Positions 55,278-63,695 of a stretch of 64,000 bases of DNA are shown here, in pieces. Source of the stretch: Methanothermobacter wolfeii. GTDB lineage: Archaea; Methanobacteriota; Methanobacteria; Methanobacteriales; Methanothermobacteraceae. Under the pieces are notes generated by a model. The model was not told the DNA's origin, searched no databases, and saw only the letters and a program-made list of their open reading frames with translations. Location of the stretch: contig NZ_CP104550.1 of the NCBI RefSeq assembly GCF_025397995.1, positions 288,001-352,000 on the forward strand. Reading direction: 5' to 3'. The translations under genes and the position numbers were made by a program. Numbering within the stretch: the first letter of the stretch is position 1; every line of letters starts with the position of its first letter.

Positions 55278-55886
55278 CTAAATATCCTCAGTCTTAAGTA
55301 GTCTGCAGTGTGTTATCCACGCCGCCTCCTTCTTTCCAGGAGGATAGCATGTTATGAGCATCAGACGGGCCTCCCCGCCCTGGGAAAACCTAACTGGATT
55401 TGTTTTATAATCCCACCGTATATCCTCCCCATTTGAGGTTACGGTGTATATGTAACGCTTTGAGGATACAGAATCCTCAATAATAACCCTGTCTCCCCTT
55501 TTAAGCCTTCCAATCCTCTTAAATGGTCCTGAATAGGTTGTTCGATGCCCTAGGATTCCACAGTCACCCCCCTGCCCTGGCATCACGCTCTCAGGGTAAT
55601 GGTAGACTGAATCGTATGCATTAACGGTATCCTCCCTTATCCAGCACTCAAGACCTATCCTGGGGATGATGAGTTTACCTATGACGGAACCCGCATAGAT
55701 GGTATATGTGTCTGTTTCAGGATTTAAGAGTTCCCTGGGAGCGTTTTTATAATTTTCAAGAGCTGCCCTGGACCTTTCAAGCGCCTTGTAATCCTCCAGG
55801 GTCTTGATTGCAATGCCGGAGCTGATTGAAATGAAGAGAAGACAGAGTACTCCAGCATATAGTTTTGGGTTATTCATTTTAACCAT
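55278..55886 (-). CDS. Sortase-family transpeptidase (class D/E-like)
   Basis: 202 residues. An N-terminal signal anchor (LYAGVLCLLFISISSGIAI) is followed by the sortase barrel. The catalytic residues appear as CGILGHRTTYSG (His) and ARLMLITCYPPG (Cys, TLXTC-like), with a basic residue in AAWITHCRLL where Arg is expected (HCR). It should act outside the membrane, attaching proteins to cell-wall pseudomurein or to each other. The ATG at 55886 overlaps the mscS stop by 8 bases (ATGGTTAA). Its substrates are not in the window. Confidence 0.8.
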   Translation of the reverse strand: MVKMNNPKLYAGVLCLLFISISSGIAIKTLEDYKALERSRAALENYKNAPRELLNPETDTYTIYAGSVIGKLIIPRIGLECWIREDTVNAYDSVYHYPESVMPGQGGDCGILGHRTTYSGPFKRIGRLKRGDRVIIEDSVSSKRYIYTVTSNGEDIRWDYKTNPVRFSQGGEARLMLITCYPPGKKEAAWITHCRLLKTEDI

Positions 55887-56622
55887 TTAAGAGTTCTTTG
55901 AGGATTTCTTTCACCTGAATGGCCATCTTTGACCGGCACCTGCTCACCATACCCGGATCAGATATCCATGCCGTCACCTTCCCGTCAATACCGGTATCCT
56001 TGAGCTCGAGGAGGAGGAGGCGGGGCTCGGGGTCAGGGAGTATCCCGGGGATTTCCAGGAGCTTATCCTTCACTCGGGATTCGAATTCCCCAGGGTCGAT
56101 GCTGTAGTCAATGTTTACCCTGAGCTCAACCCTTCTTCTGTCCTCTGCAGTGTAGTTCAGGTAGGGTGTTTTTGCGAATGAAGAGTTGGGTATTGTTATT
56201 ATTTTTCCATCAGGGGTTTTTATTGTTGTTGTTCTAAACCCGACCCTTTCAACCTTACCCCTGTTGCCTGACACCTCTATGGTGTCACCCACCCTGAAGC
56301 TTTTATCTGCAAGTATGAACATCCCTGAGATGAAGTTGGATATGAGGTCCCTTGACGCGAAACCCACCGCAACACCAGCTATACCTAGGCTCACTGCTAT
56401 GGCGGTTATATCTATTCCAAGCTCCCTGAGGATTATACTGGCTGCAAGGAGGTATACGCTGTATTTTATTATGTCGTTAAGGACCTGGATAAGTGTAAGG
56501 TCAAGGTCCCACTTCCTCGCAGATTTCCTGAAGAAGTAGGAAGCCCATTTCACAAAGAGCAGGGCTGCCATTACGGTGACCGTTATTATGAGAAGGGTTT
56601 CAGCCATCATCATGGGGTTCAA
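55879..56622 (-). CDS. mscS: Small-conductance mechanosensitive channel (MscS family)
   Basis: 247 residues, three membrane segments. The pore helix reads VSLGIAGVAVGFASRDLISN, the MscS TM3 pattern, followed by the beta domain with SFRVGDTIEVSGNRGKVERV and ITIPNSSFAKTPYLNY. It opens under membrane tension. The start is TTG at 56622 behind GGAGGTGAACGCAG, a nearly ideal ribosome binding site. The ATG codons nine bases later are too far from it. It overlaps the RNase Z gene by about 23 bases and the sortase gene by eight. Confidence 0.9.
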   Translation of the reverse strand: MNPMMMAETLLIITVTVMAALLFVKWASYFFRKSARKWDLDLTLIQVLNDIIKYSVYLLAASIILRELGIDITAIAVSLGIAGVAVGFASRDLISNFISGMFILADKSFRVGDTIEVSGNRGKVERVGFRTTTIKTPDGKIITIPNSSFAKTPYLNYTAEDRRRVELRVNIDYSIDPGEFESRVKDKLLEIPGILPDPEPRLLLLELKDTGIDGKVTAWISDPGMVSRCRSKMAIQVKEILKELLNG

Positions 56623-57520
56623 CTGCGTTCACCTCCAGCGTCATCAGGTCCTCAGCAACAACCGTCTCGGGGAATATCTCCCTGGCAGCCTCTTCAAGGA
56701 CCTCACTCCTCCTGTAACGGGTGCTTAGATGGGTGAGGATGAGCCGTCGGACTTCAGCATCCCTGGCAACTCTCGCTGCTTCTGCTGCGGTGGAATGACC
56801 GCTTTCAGCGGCCTTGTCCTTCTTACCCGCTTCAAAGGTTGATTCATGTATAAGGAGGTCCGCGCCCCTTGCAAGTTTCACGATGGATTCGCAGGGGCGG
56901 GTATCTCCAGAGTAACAGATCTTAACACCCCTCCTGGGTTCGCCGAGAACCTCCTCAGGCATTATAACCCTGTCACCGACCCTGACAGGTATCCCCCGGT
57001 GCAGCCTCCCGAAGTCGGGGCCTGGTTTAAGTCCAAGGGCGATGGCCTTTTCCCTTAGGAAGCGGGGTCTTTTCTTCTCCTGGAAGCAGTATGCAAGGTT
57101 GGTTACTGAATGGGATCCCCTGGCGCAGCTGACAAGGTATTCATCTTCCTCAACAACAACACCTTCAGTTATCTCATTGACCTGGATTTCAAAGTCCAGT
57201 GAGAAGTAACCCACCTTCATCATTGATTCATAGACTTCAAGGGTTCCTGGGGGTCCATAGAGTTCAAGGGGTTCCTCCCTGCCCCTGAAGCTCATTGATT
57301 GTATCATGCCGGGTATCCCGAGGATGTGGTCCCCATGGAGGTGTGTGATGAATATCCTTGTAACCTTCATTGGACTGATACCTGCAAGGGCCATCTGCCT
57401 CTGGGTTCCCTCGCCGCAGTCAAAGAGGAACACTTCCCCTGGGATACGGAGGGCTATTGAGGTATGGTTTCTCATCTTTGAAGGAACCGCCGATGATGTA
57501 CCGAGAAATGTAACTTCCAT
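56600..57520 (-). CDS. rnz: Ribonuclease Z (tRNA 3' endonuclease)
   Basis: 306 residues, short form. It removes the 3' trailer from tRNA precursors. The beta-lactamase fold metal site reads FITHLHGDHILGIPG (HXHXDH), with CYSGDTRP for the next Asp, and ADLLIHESTFEAGKKDKA plus GHSTAAEAARVA (the AxDx-type His box). GTSSAVPSKMRNHTSIAL and DCGEGTQRQM are ELAC-specific. GAGGGATACA precedes the ATG at 57520; the upstream in-frame start at 57541 adds seven residues. Confidence 0.94.
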   Translation of the reverse strand: MEVTFLGTSSAVPSKMRNHTSIALRIPGEVFLFDCGEGTQRQMALAGISPMKVTRIFITHLHGDHILGIPGMIQSMSFRGREEPLELYGPPGTLEVYESMMKVGYFSLDFEIQVNEITEGVVVEEDEYLVSCARGSHSVTNLAYCFQEKKRPRFLREKAIALGLKPGPDFGRLHRGIPVRVGDRVIMPEEVLGEPRRGVKICYSGDTRPCESIVKLARGADLLIHESTFEAGKKDKAAESGHSTAAEAARVARDAEVRRLILTHLSTRYRRSEVLEEAAREIFPETVVAEDLMTLEVNAVEPHDDG

Positions 57521-57637
57521 TGTATCCCTCTTTCTGTTCACGTACCATGATCTTTCAATTACAGCACCATAAGGTTGTGATGATCACATCTGGACATGAT
57601 CTTGAGGAGACTTTATTCTATATGGACCGTGGGATAG

Positions 57638-57700
57638 AATTTATAATTCTCCTTACCGATCTTATATGACATCTGAACATAAAATTTATAATTCTCCTTA
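57638..57700 (+). repeat. 18-bp direct repeat upstream of nadC
   Basis: AATTTATAATTCTCCTTA at 57638-57655 recurs exactly at 57683-57700, period 45. Directly after the second copy is TTATATTAAG, a possible TATA box about 20-25 bases before the nadC ATG at 57725. The repeat may bind a regulator of NAD synthesis or be a duplicated promoter. Confidence 0.8.
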
Positions 57701-57724
57701 TTATATTAAGTTTAGGGGATTTTT

Positions 57725-58564
57725 ATGATCGACGTGATCCGGGAGATGATCAGGGAAGACGTTGGATTCGAGGACATAACAACCGACGCACTCATTGACA
57801 GGGACATGACAGTTAAAGCAGATGTCATCTCCAGAGAAGAGGGTGTTCTGGCAGGTGTTGATGTGGCTGAGGTCATGGTCCTTGACTTTGGAATTGAAAT
57901 CATTAAATGGAAGCACGATGGTGACACTATAAAAGAGGGTGACAGGATCTTAACCCTTGAGGGGCGTGCCTATGACATACTTAAAATCGAGAGGACCATG
58001 CTTAACCTTATGATGAGGATGAGCGGCATAGCCACCCTCACTGCCAGGGTCCTTTCGAGGGCCAGGAGATACAGCGGGAAGGTCAGGATTGCAGCCACAA
58101 GGAAGACAACACCCGGGCTTCAGTGGTTTGAAAAACAGGCCGTTAAGATTGGAGGTGGAGACACCCACCGCTTTAGACTCGATGACTGTGCGATGATTAA
58201 GGACAACCACATTGCAATCGTTGGGGACGTGGAGGAGGCTGTGAAACGTGTCAGGGAACATGTGAGCTTCACAAAGAAGGTTGAAGTTGAGGTTGAGTCA
58301 CCTGAGGATGCGGTGACAGCAGCAGAGGCAGGTGCAGACATAGTTCTCCTTGACAATATGAGCCCGGAGGTTATAGAGCATATTGTGGGTGAACTGAAAA
58401 GGCGCGGCCTCAGGGATCGTGTGATTCTTGAGGCTTCCGGAGGAATAAAACCTGAAAATATTGATCGGTACGCATCCACAGGAGTTGATGTTATATCCAT
58501 GGGGTTTATAACAAATTCGGCGCAACCTGTTGACCTCAGCCTTGAAATAAGGGCATCTACATGA
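57725..58564 (+). CDS. nadC: Nicotinate-nucleotide pyrophosphorylase (carboxylating)
   Basis: 279 residues. It converts quinolinate and PRPP to nicotinate mononucleotide, the step after NadA. VGFEDITTDALIDRD is the typical start. RTMLNLMMRMSGIATLT, AATRKTTPGLQWFEKQAVKI and IKDNHIAI give the substrate site, and ILEASGGIKPENI the phosphate site. The ATG at 57725 has no clear ribosome binding site and lies about 20 bases from a TATA-like element, so a leaderless mRNA is likely. Confidence 0.95.
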   Translation: MIDVIREMIREDVGFEDITTDALIDRDMTVKADVISREEGVLAGVDVAEVMVLDFGIEIIKWKHDGDTIKEGDRILTLEGRAYDILKIERTMLNLMMRMSGIATLTARVLSRARRYSGKVRIAATRKTTPGLQWFEKQAVKIGGGDTHRFRLDDCAMIKDNHIAIVGDVEEAVKRVREHVSFTKKVEVEVESPEDAVTAAEAGADIVLLDNMSPEVIEHIVGELKRRGLRDRVILEASGGIKPENIDRYASTGVDVISMGFITNSAQPVDLSLEIRAST

Positions 58565-58703
58565 ACTTTGATTCTCTGTACTTTTGACGCAAATTTTATT
58601 TGCTGATCATGGCTTCACCCCCATTCTGGTTGATGGTTTCTTTCATTATATGGATAGATTTATATACTCCGAGCATGATATAGTCATCTGGAGGTAGAAA
58701 TTC

Positions 58704-59093
58704 ATGGAAAACGAAGAATTCCAGAATAATAATGAGATCAATGAGAACGAAGAGGAAACCGAGGAGTTACCCTTTGCAAAGGCAGAAGTTGTAAGGCTTA
58801 TGAAGCAGCACCTTGACAGTGACAAGATGATACGTGAAAGGGTCAAGGTTGAAATGAACAAATTCCTTGGTGAAATCCTTGAAAGGGTATGCAAGCAGTT
58901 AAACCAGTACCCCTACTCCACAGTCGAATACGAGATGCTTAAGGAGTGTATATACCCCTACAAAAACATTGATAGAATAAACCAGGAAAAGGAACGATTA
59001 CTGGCACACCTTGAAGCAATCAAGGCCGACTGTGATGCCATGGGCATGGATATTAAACGCACACTTAAACTCAGGGACGTTGATGAGGAATAA
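58704..59093 (+). CDS. Histone-fold-like protein with C-terminal coiled coil
   Basis: 129 residues. After an acidic N-terminal tail the sequence [20 protein letters not shown] aligns by eye with the ELPIAPIGRIIKDAGAERVS start of archaeal histones. A long helix ([20 protein letters not shown]) and a short helix ([16 protein letters not shown]) follow, as in the alpha2-alpha3 of a histone fold. The rest ([20 protein letters not shown]) is a coiled coil. This fits the coiled-coil histone type described in Methanobacteriales. DNA binding is not shown here; the basic loop residues of HMf are mostly missing. GGAGGTAGAAATTC fixes the ATG. Confidence 0.65.
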   Translation: MENEEFQNNNEINENEEETEELPFAKAEVVRLMKQHLDSDKMIRERVKVEMNKFLGEILERVCKQLNQYPYSTVEYEMLKECIYPYKNIDRINQEKERLLAHLEAIKADCDAMGMDIKRTLKLRDVDEE

Positions 59094-59099
59094 TCCTCA

Positions 59100-59681
59100 T
59101 CAATCAACATCATCTCCTTCAAACATCAGAAATCCTGTCTTAAGGTTCTTTATCTCTTCTTCTGAGAGTTCTTCCTTCACGGCCTCAGGATGCCCCAGGA
59201 AACTCTGCCCGAAGGGATCCTCCAGGATTACGGTGATACTCCTTTCACCTTTACGGACTTCCTGAAGCATTTCCAGAATCTCAGATGCCTTTTCCCTTGA
59301 TTCTTCTTCCTCGAAGAGGTTGATGGCAGTCCTGACAGCAGTCTCAAACCTTTCAACAACACCCTCTATATTTGAGATGTAACCTGTTGAGCGGGGTCCG
59401 GGTTCCACCTTGAGGCCGAGTTCGGGTATTCTTATGGTGGCAGACTGTGACTTGACAACCCTTGCATTGAGGGTTTTATCCTTAACCTCGATGATGTACC
59501 TTGCCGGCTCCTTCTGTTCTAGGCATATTATGTCTGTACTCCGGTACCCGCAGCTATCACATATCAGTATTGACTCCATTATCTCCCCGAAGTAGGGTAT
59601 CTTCTCCACCCTGCTGATGGCGGTCATGGATTTTTTCCTCTGACATACAGGACAGTCTATTTTCATTCCCTGCTGGTTCAT
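59100..59681 (-). CDS. ZPR1-type zinc-finger protein
   Basis: 193 residues, single ZPR1 domain. The zinc ribbon reads CPVCQRKKS then ILICDSCGYRSTD (CXXC pairs), followed by the beta domain (KSQSATIRIPELGLKVEPG, STGYISNIEGVVERF) typical of ZPR1. Eukaryotic ZPR1 binds or helps fold eEF1A; the archaeal protein may do the same for EF1A. The ATG at 59681 is behind GAGGTGACGGTG. It converges on the histone-like gene with about six bases between stops. Confidence 0.87.
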   Translation of the reverse strand: MNQQGMKIDCPVCQRKKSMTAISRVEKIPYFGEIMESILICDSCGYRSTDIICLEQKEPARYIIEVKDKTLNARVVKSQSATIRIPELGLKVEPGPRSTGYISNIEGVVERFETAVRTAINLFEEEESREKASEILEMLQEVRKGERSITVILEDPFGQSFLGHPEAVKEELSEEEIKNLKTGFLMFEGDDVD

Positions 59682-59711
59682 CACCGTCACCTCTCTGTTC
59701 ATGATTTCTGA

Positions 59712-60689
59712 TTATTCATCGGTTTCCCTGTATATTAACCCTGCTTCCTCAAGTTCCCTGAGTATTTCCTGGAGACTCTCGGGATCAGGCGCACATATCC
59801 TGTGACTGTGGACGTTATTGGAGAGGGTGTAAAGTCTTTCAAGGTTCCTTTTCCGTTTAGGACTCTCATTGAGTCTCTTTATAAATCTATCGGCTTCTCT
59901 CGGGTCGTAGACATTCACTTCCCGCTTGAGTGGCTGGGAGAAGCCGGGTATTGGGTAGGACACATCAACTATCCTTCCACCATGCCTCTTTATGATTATA
60001 TCGATGACATCCCCCAGACGATCAACGGGATGCTGGAGGGTGACCTCAGCACAGTTCTCCCTTATGAATGATAGCATCCTCTTAATAGTGCATTTCATGT
60101 CCTCATTGTTTATAACGGGCACATCATGCTCCCTTGCAGTTTTGACAAGATAATCATGGATGACACGGTTCTCCCTGAAGTACTCAAGGTGCTTACCACC
60201 CCTCTTGACCTCCATGGCCCTCTTCACGAACCTTTCCCTGTGAACGTTTTCATCTGCAGAAAGAACAAAAAAGTGGATTGAAGAATTCTCCCTGAACTTC
60301 TCGGTGTCAATGAGCCCCGGGAGGAGATGCACGCCTTCAATTACAACATCATCAGAGTCTGCAACGGCCCTTTCAATAACCTTCTCTATGGCGGGAATCA
60401 CGAAGGAAGCGTGTTCCTCGAAGCCCGCACATATAAGGGAGTCAATATTGTTGTTACGGAACCGGTCTTTATCCCTGAGGGTTGTGTAGGCATCAAATGA
60501 AGATTTATGGAGAGCGGGAGCATAATCTGGCCCTATGATACCCCTCACTATTTCCCTTATGAAGTCGGTTTCAATGAGATGCTTTATACTGAGTTCCCTT
60601 GCAAGTTCAGATGCAACAGTTGACTTCCCGATTCCGGATGCGCTCCCTATGAGTATCACGTAGGGTTTTCTCAAAAATATACTCTCCAT
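59712..60689 (-). CDS. pgk2: 2-phosphoglycerate kinase
   Basis: 325 residues. It phosphorylates 2-phosphoglycerate to 2,3-diphosphoglycerate, the precursor of the methanogen solute cyclic 2,3-DPG. The P-loop reads [18 protein letters not shown], followed by [14 protein letters not shown] and [12 protein letters not shown], both typical of 2[17 protein letters not shown] is the later Walker B-like part, and the C-terminal third resembles the extra domain of the Methanothermus enzyme. The ATG at 60689 has no clear ribosome binding site. The trehalose operon at the left is another solute route. Confidence 0.82.
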   Translation of the reverse strand: MESIFLRKPYVILIGSASGIGKSTVASELARELSIKHLIETDFIREIVRGIIGPDYAPALHKSSFDAYTTLRDKDRFRNNNIDSLICAGFEEHASFVIPAIEKVIERAVADSDDVVIEGVHLLPGLIDTEKFRENSSIHFFVLSADENVHRERFVKRAMEVKRGGKHLEYFRENRVIHDYLVKTAREHDVPVINNEDMKCTIKRMLSFIRENCAEVTLQHPVDRLGDVIDIIIKRHGGRIVDVSYPIPGFSQPLKREVNVYDPREADRFIKRLNESPKRKRNLERLYTLSNNVHSHRICAPDPESLQEILRELEEAGLIYRETDE

Positions 60690-60699
60690 GGGAAAAATG

Positions 60700-61047
60700 T
60701 TATGTCAGGAGGTCCTTAACGCGTTCAGCGCTTCTCCTCATCTCGATACGTATAAGACCAAGATTGATGTCAACATCTGTTATGAGTACAAGAATTCCCT
60801 CCCCTGCGTCTATCATGAGTGTCTTACCACGACTACCCTCAATCATGACCTGTTCAAGAGGCTCATGTTTTATCTCCTCTGCAGACCTTTCAGCGGTACC
60901 GAAAACCGCTGAGGCCATTGCAGCCACCAGTTCCCCGTCGATATCAGATGGAACCTCGCTTTCAATGACAAGACCATCCTTTCCAACAACAAGGGAACCG
61001 TTAACCCCATTGATCCTACCTAAATCTTTAAGTATTCTTGCTATCAT
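60700..61047 (-). CDS. Roadblock/LC7-domain protein
   Basis: 115 residues, one Roadblock/LC7 domain: [20 protein letters not shown], a central helix ([20 protein letters not shown]) and the strand [17 protein letters not shown]. Such dimeric proteins act as GTPase-activating or scaffold partners for MglA/Ras-like GTPases, or in archaeal motility and polarity. GGAGGCATAGT precedes the ATG at 61047. It is divergent from the DUF1611-SepF-MinD run and ends close to the 2PGK gene. Confidence 0.85.
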   Translation of the reverse strand: MIARILKDLGRINGVNGSLVVGKDGLVIESEVPSDIDGELVAAMASAVFGTAERSAEEIKHEPLEQVMIEGSRGKTLMIDAGEGILVLITDVDINLGLIRIEMRRSAERVKDLLT

Positions 61048-61177
61048 ACTATGCCTCCATAACAGAGTATTCCTACCCAAACTATATATGCTTTAAGTAT
61101 TTATTAGTTAAATGAGTATGACTAACTAATTAACAGTTTCTATTTGATTCCAGCAAGAGTATAAAGGGAGTGATTCT

Positions 61178-62230
61178 TTGCACATATTATCTTCTGTAGA
61201 GGAACTTCAGGAACTCAACCCATTCATAATTATTGGCTGTGGCGGTGGTGGTGAAAAATTCGCAAATTTTGAGGGTGTTGAAGCTGTTGGTTTTGTAGAC
61301 GACGACCCCAGAAAACATGGGACTGAGTTCTGCGGATGCACGGTCTCATCCAGCCTCCTGGACCTTATCGACAGGACAGACGCCAGAAGCGTTGCAATAA
61401 TGCTCCCCATAGGTGCGGAGGGCGCGGCCCTCAAGTATGCTGTCCAGGCAATAAGTGAGGGCAAGAACGTTGTGACATCCTTCAGATCACTCCCGCTCTC
61501 TGAAAACACGTCCCTCATTAAACTTTCAGAACAGATGAACGTTAAGATAAAGGAGATAAGTCCACGACTTGATAATATAAAGAAGATATTCGGAGTCGCA
61601 CCTTCCCGTTGCACTGAAGTTCTTCCCAAGATAAATTACAGGCACAGGGCCCCGGTTGTATTTGTAGGGGGGACTTCACAGGAATGCGGTAAACGCACAA
61701 CAACAAGGCTGCTTGGTAAGGAGGCAATGAAAAGGGGTCTTGAGGTCGGAGTCATATCAACGGATGAGATGGGCCTTGAGCAGCCCGTAGATATCAACTT
61801 CAGGGCAGGGAGCCTCTCTGTCATGGACGTCGCGGCAGCGATAATGGGTGCAATGCGCTACCTTGAGGAGGAGAAGGACCCCGACATAATATTCGTGGAG
61901 GGACAGTCAAGCCTTACAGAGAGGGGAAACCTCCACCCTAGGGGGCTTTCAGCTTCAATACTCATAGGAGCCATGCCAGAGTTCACTGTTCTATGCCACA
62001 GACCTAACCACCCCTACAGGGAGCCCAGGGGGGTCTCAGAGGAGATAAGGGCAATTGAAGCAATCGAACCAACAAGGGTTATAGGCATTTCCTTAAACTT
62101 AAGAAACATGAAGGACAGAACAATAATTAAAAGATATGAGGAGAGGTTCGGGCTTCCAGCAGTGGATGTTAAAAATGGGGGTTCTTCGCGATTGATGGAT
62201 GTTATAATGGACTGCATAGGGGAGATCTAG
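61178..62230 (+). CDS. DUF1611-family P-loop protein
   Basis: 350 residues. The N-terminal half is Rossmann-like ([30 protein letters not shown]). The C-terminal half has a P-loop-like [20 protein letters not shown], a later [10 protein letters not shown], and [15 protein letters not shown], matching DUF1611 (some bacterial members act on D-amino-acid derivatives). Role in archaea unknown. It is the first gene of an apparent operon with sepF, the DUF2226-like gene and minD/parA. The start is TTG at 61178 behind GGAGTGATTC. Confidence 0.75.
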   Translation: MHILSSVEELQELNPFIIIGCGGGGEKFANFEGVEAVGFVDDDPRKHGTEFCGCTVSSSLLDLIDRTDARSVAIMLPIGAEGAALKYAVQAISEGKNVVTSFRSLPLSENTSLIKLSEQMNVKIKEISPRLDNIKKIFGVAPSRCTEVLPKINYRHRAPVVFVGGTSQECGKRTTTRLLGKEAMKRGLEVGVISTDEMGLEQPVDINFRAGSLSVMDVAAAIMGAMRYLEEEKDPDIIFVEGQSSLTERGNLHPRGLSASILIGAMPEFTVLCHRPNHPYREPRGVSEEIRAIEAIEPTRVIGISLNLRNMKDRTIIKRYEERFGLPAVDVKNGGSSRLMDVIMDCIGEI

Positions 62231-62590
62231 GTGAGAGACGTTATTGAGATGCTGAAGAAGAGTGTGGGGCTGGATGATGAACCTGAGGAATCTCAGGAAA
62301 CAGAGACCATAATAGTGCCAGAGCATTCATTCTATGAGATAATCCTTTTAAAGGCAAAAAACCTTGAGGATGTGGAGGATGCACTGTCCCAGGTTACTGA
62401 GGAGCAGAACCCGGTGATACTTGACCTCACAGAGATCCGGAGGGAAAATCCTTCTGAGTTCACGGAGGTGGGTGAGCGTATAAAGGACCTCAGGGAAAAC
62501 AGGGGGGTTGAAGCCATACTTCTCTGCAACAGGGAGAAGAATGTTATTATAATCACTCCAAGGGAGATTAAACTCATCAGGAAGGGGTAG
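62231..62590 (+). CDS. sepF: Archaeal SepF, FtsZ membrane anchor
   Basis: 119 residues. An amphipathic N-terminal helix (RDVIEMLKKSVGL) should attach to the membrane. After an acidic linker comes the SepF core: FYEIILLKAKNLEDVEDALS, EEQNPVILDLTEI and NVIIITPREIKLI. Archaeal SepF binds the FtsZ C terminus and anchors the ring in FtsZ-based dividers such as Methanobacteriales. It starts with GTG at 62231, immediately after the DUF1611 stop, and a MinD/ParA gene follows, so it fits a division cluster. Confidence 0.88.
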   Translation: MRDVIEMLKKSVGLDDEPEESQETETIIVPEHSFYEIILLKAKNLEDVEDALSQVTEEQNPVILDLTEIRRENPSEFTEVGERIKDLRENRGVEAILLCNREKNVIIITPREIKLIRKG

Positions 62591-62597
62591 TGCTTTC

Positions 62598-63641
62598 ATG
62601 GAGCTTCCAATAACCAAACCATCAAAGATTTCATATGGTGATGAGATTGATTTCATGGAGCTTCTTGATAAGCTGAGAGCAGAGGGATATAATGGCTTCA
62701 TAAGGGTCACGCATGCATCTGATGAAGGCTACATACTATTCATGGATGGCTATCACGTGGCAGCATCCTATGGTCGGGCAATGAAGGAGGAAGCCCTTGA
62801 AGAGATAATGAAGGTGGCGGATAAGACAGACACCCTCATAGAACTCTTTGATCTTAAAAGGTCCCAGATAGATTATCTCATGGATATAAACAGGATTTAC
62901 AGAATAGAATCCGTTGAAAAACCGGTGAATGAACCTGCTGATGAACCATATTTCAATCCACAGGAAGTAAGCTACAGACAGCCAGTATCCGGTGAAACAT
63001 CAGGATATGAGACCATGGAGGAGCCCGGCAGTGACAGGGATAAGGCCATGGAGGAACCTGAAAAACCCGAGAAAGCCGGTGAAATAGAATCTACTGTCCC
63101 TGAACCTGAATCTGTTGAAGGGGAGGTTGGGGGTGATGCTCAGATCGGTGCTGCGGAGTCTGCTGAAGGAGAGGTCCATGAATCAGAATCCGGTTCAGCA
63201 GCTGATGAAACCATGGAGGAACCTGAAAAACCCCTGAGCAGGGATGAACTCATGAAGAAATACGGTCTCAGGGACATTGAGGAAGAGGAGGTTGAAAAGG
63301 TCCTTGAGACATATAAGGGTGGTGCGATAACTGACATTGACCCTGAGAGGGTTGAATTCACACTTATGAATAAAATTAAAATGTCAATACTTGGCATACC
63401 CAAAATAAAGGGTGCCGAGGTCATAGTATTCCTGGATAATTCCCTTGACCTAAGCGGCAGGATCAAGATAATGGTTGAACATGAGGGTAAAGGTCTCTTC
63501 TCAAGGATCATGGGTGATTCAAAGGAGGAAGAGAATCTGAAGTTCCATATAATGGATATAGTGGAAATGGAGCTCAGAAAGACATTCAGGGATTTCCCTG
63601 AAATAGTCGATAACTTTGAGGTCAGCATTGAGATACGCTGA
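62598..63641 (+). CDS. DUF2226-like protein, possible division/polarity factor
   Basis: 347 residues. The N-terminal domain (1-105) has a PATAN/DUF4388-like pattern (YNGFIRVTHASDEGYILFMD, HVAASYGRAMKEEALEEI), as in DUF2226. A long acidic low-complexity linker (about 110-215) repeats MEEP and EKP units. The C-terminal part (from ELMKKYGLRD) has a further alpha/beta region with a hydrophobic core (GAEVIVFLDNSLDLSGRIKI). No membrane segment. It starts seven bases after sepF, so it is co-translated. A scaffold or signalling role is an inference. Confidence 0.7.
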   Translation: MELPITKPSKISYGDEIDFMELLDKLRAEGYNGFIRVTHASDEGYILFMDGYHVAASYGRAMKEEALEEIMKVADKTDTLIELFDLKRSQIDYLMDINRIYRIESVEKPVNEPADEPYFNPQEVSYRQPVSGETSGYETMEEPGSDRDKAMEEPEKPEKAGEIESTVPEPESVEGEVGGDAQIGAAESAEGEVHESESGSAADETMEEPEKPLSRDELMKKYGLRDIEEEEVEKVLETYKGGAITDIDPERVEFTLMNKIKMSILGIPKIKGAEVIVFLDNSLDLSGRIKIMVEHEGKGLFSRIMGDSKEEENLKFHIMDIVEMELRKTFRDFPEIVDNFEVSIEIR

Positions 63642-63695
63642 TGATATCAGTATTTATATCTGGATAGCTGTATTATCTATGTGGAGGTATTATGA

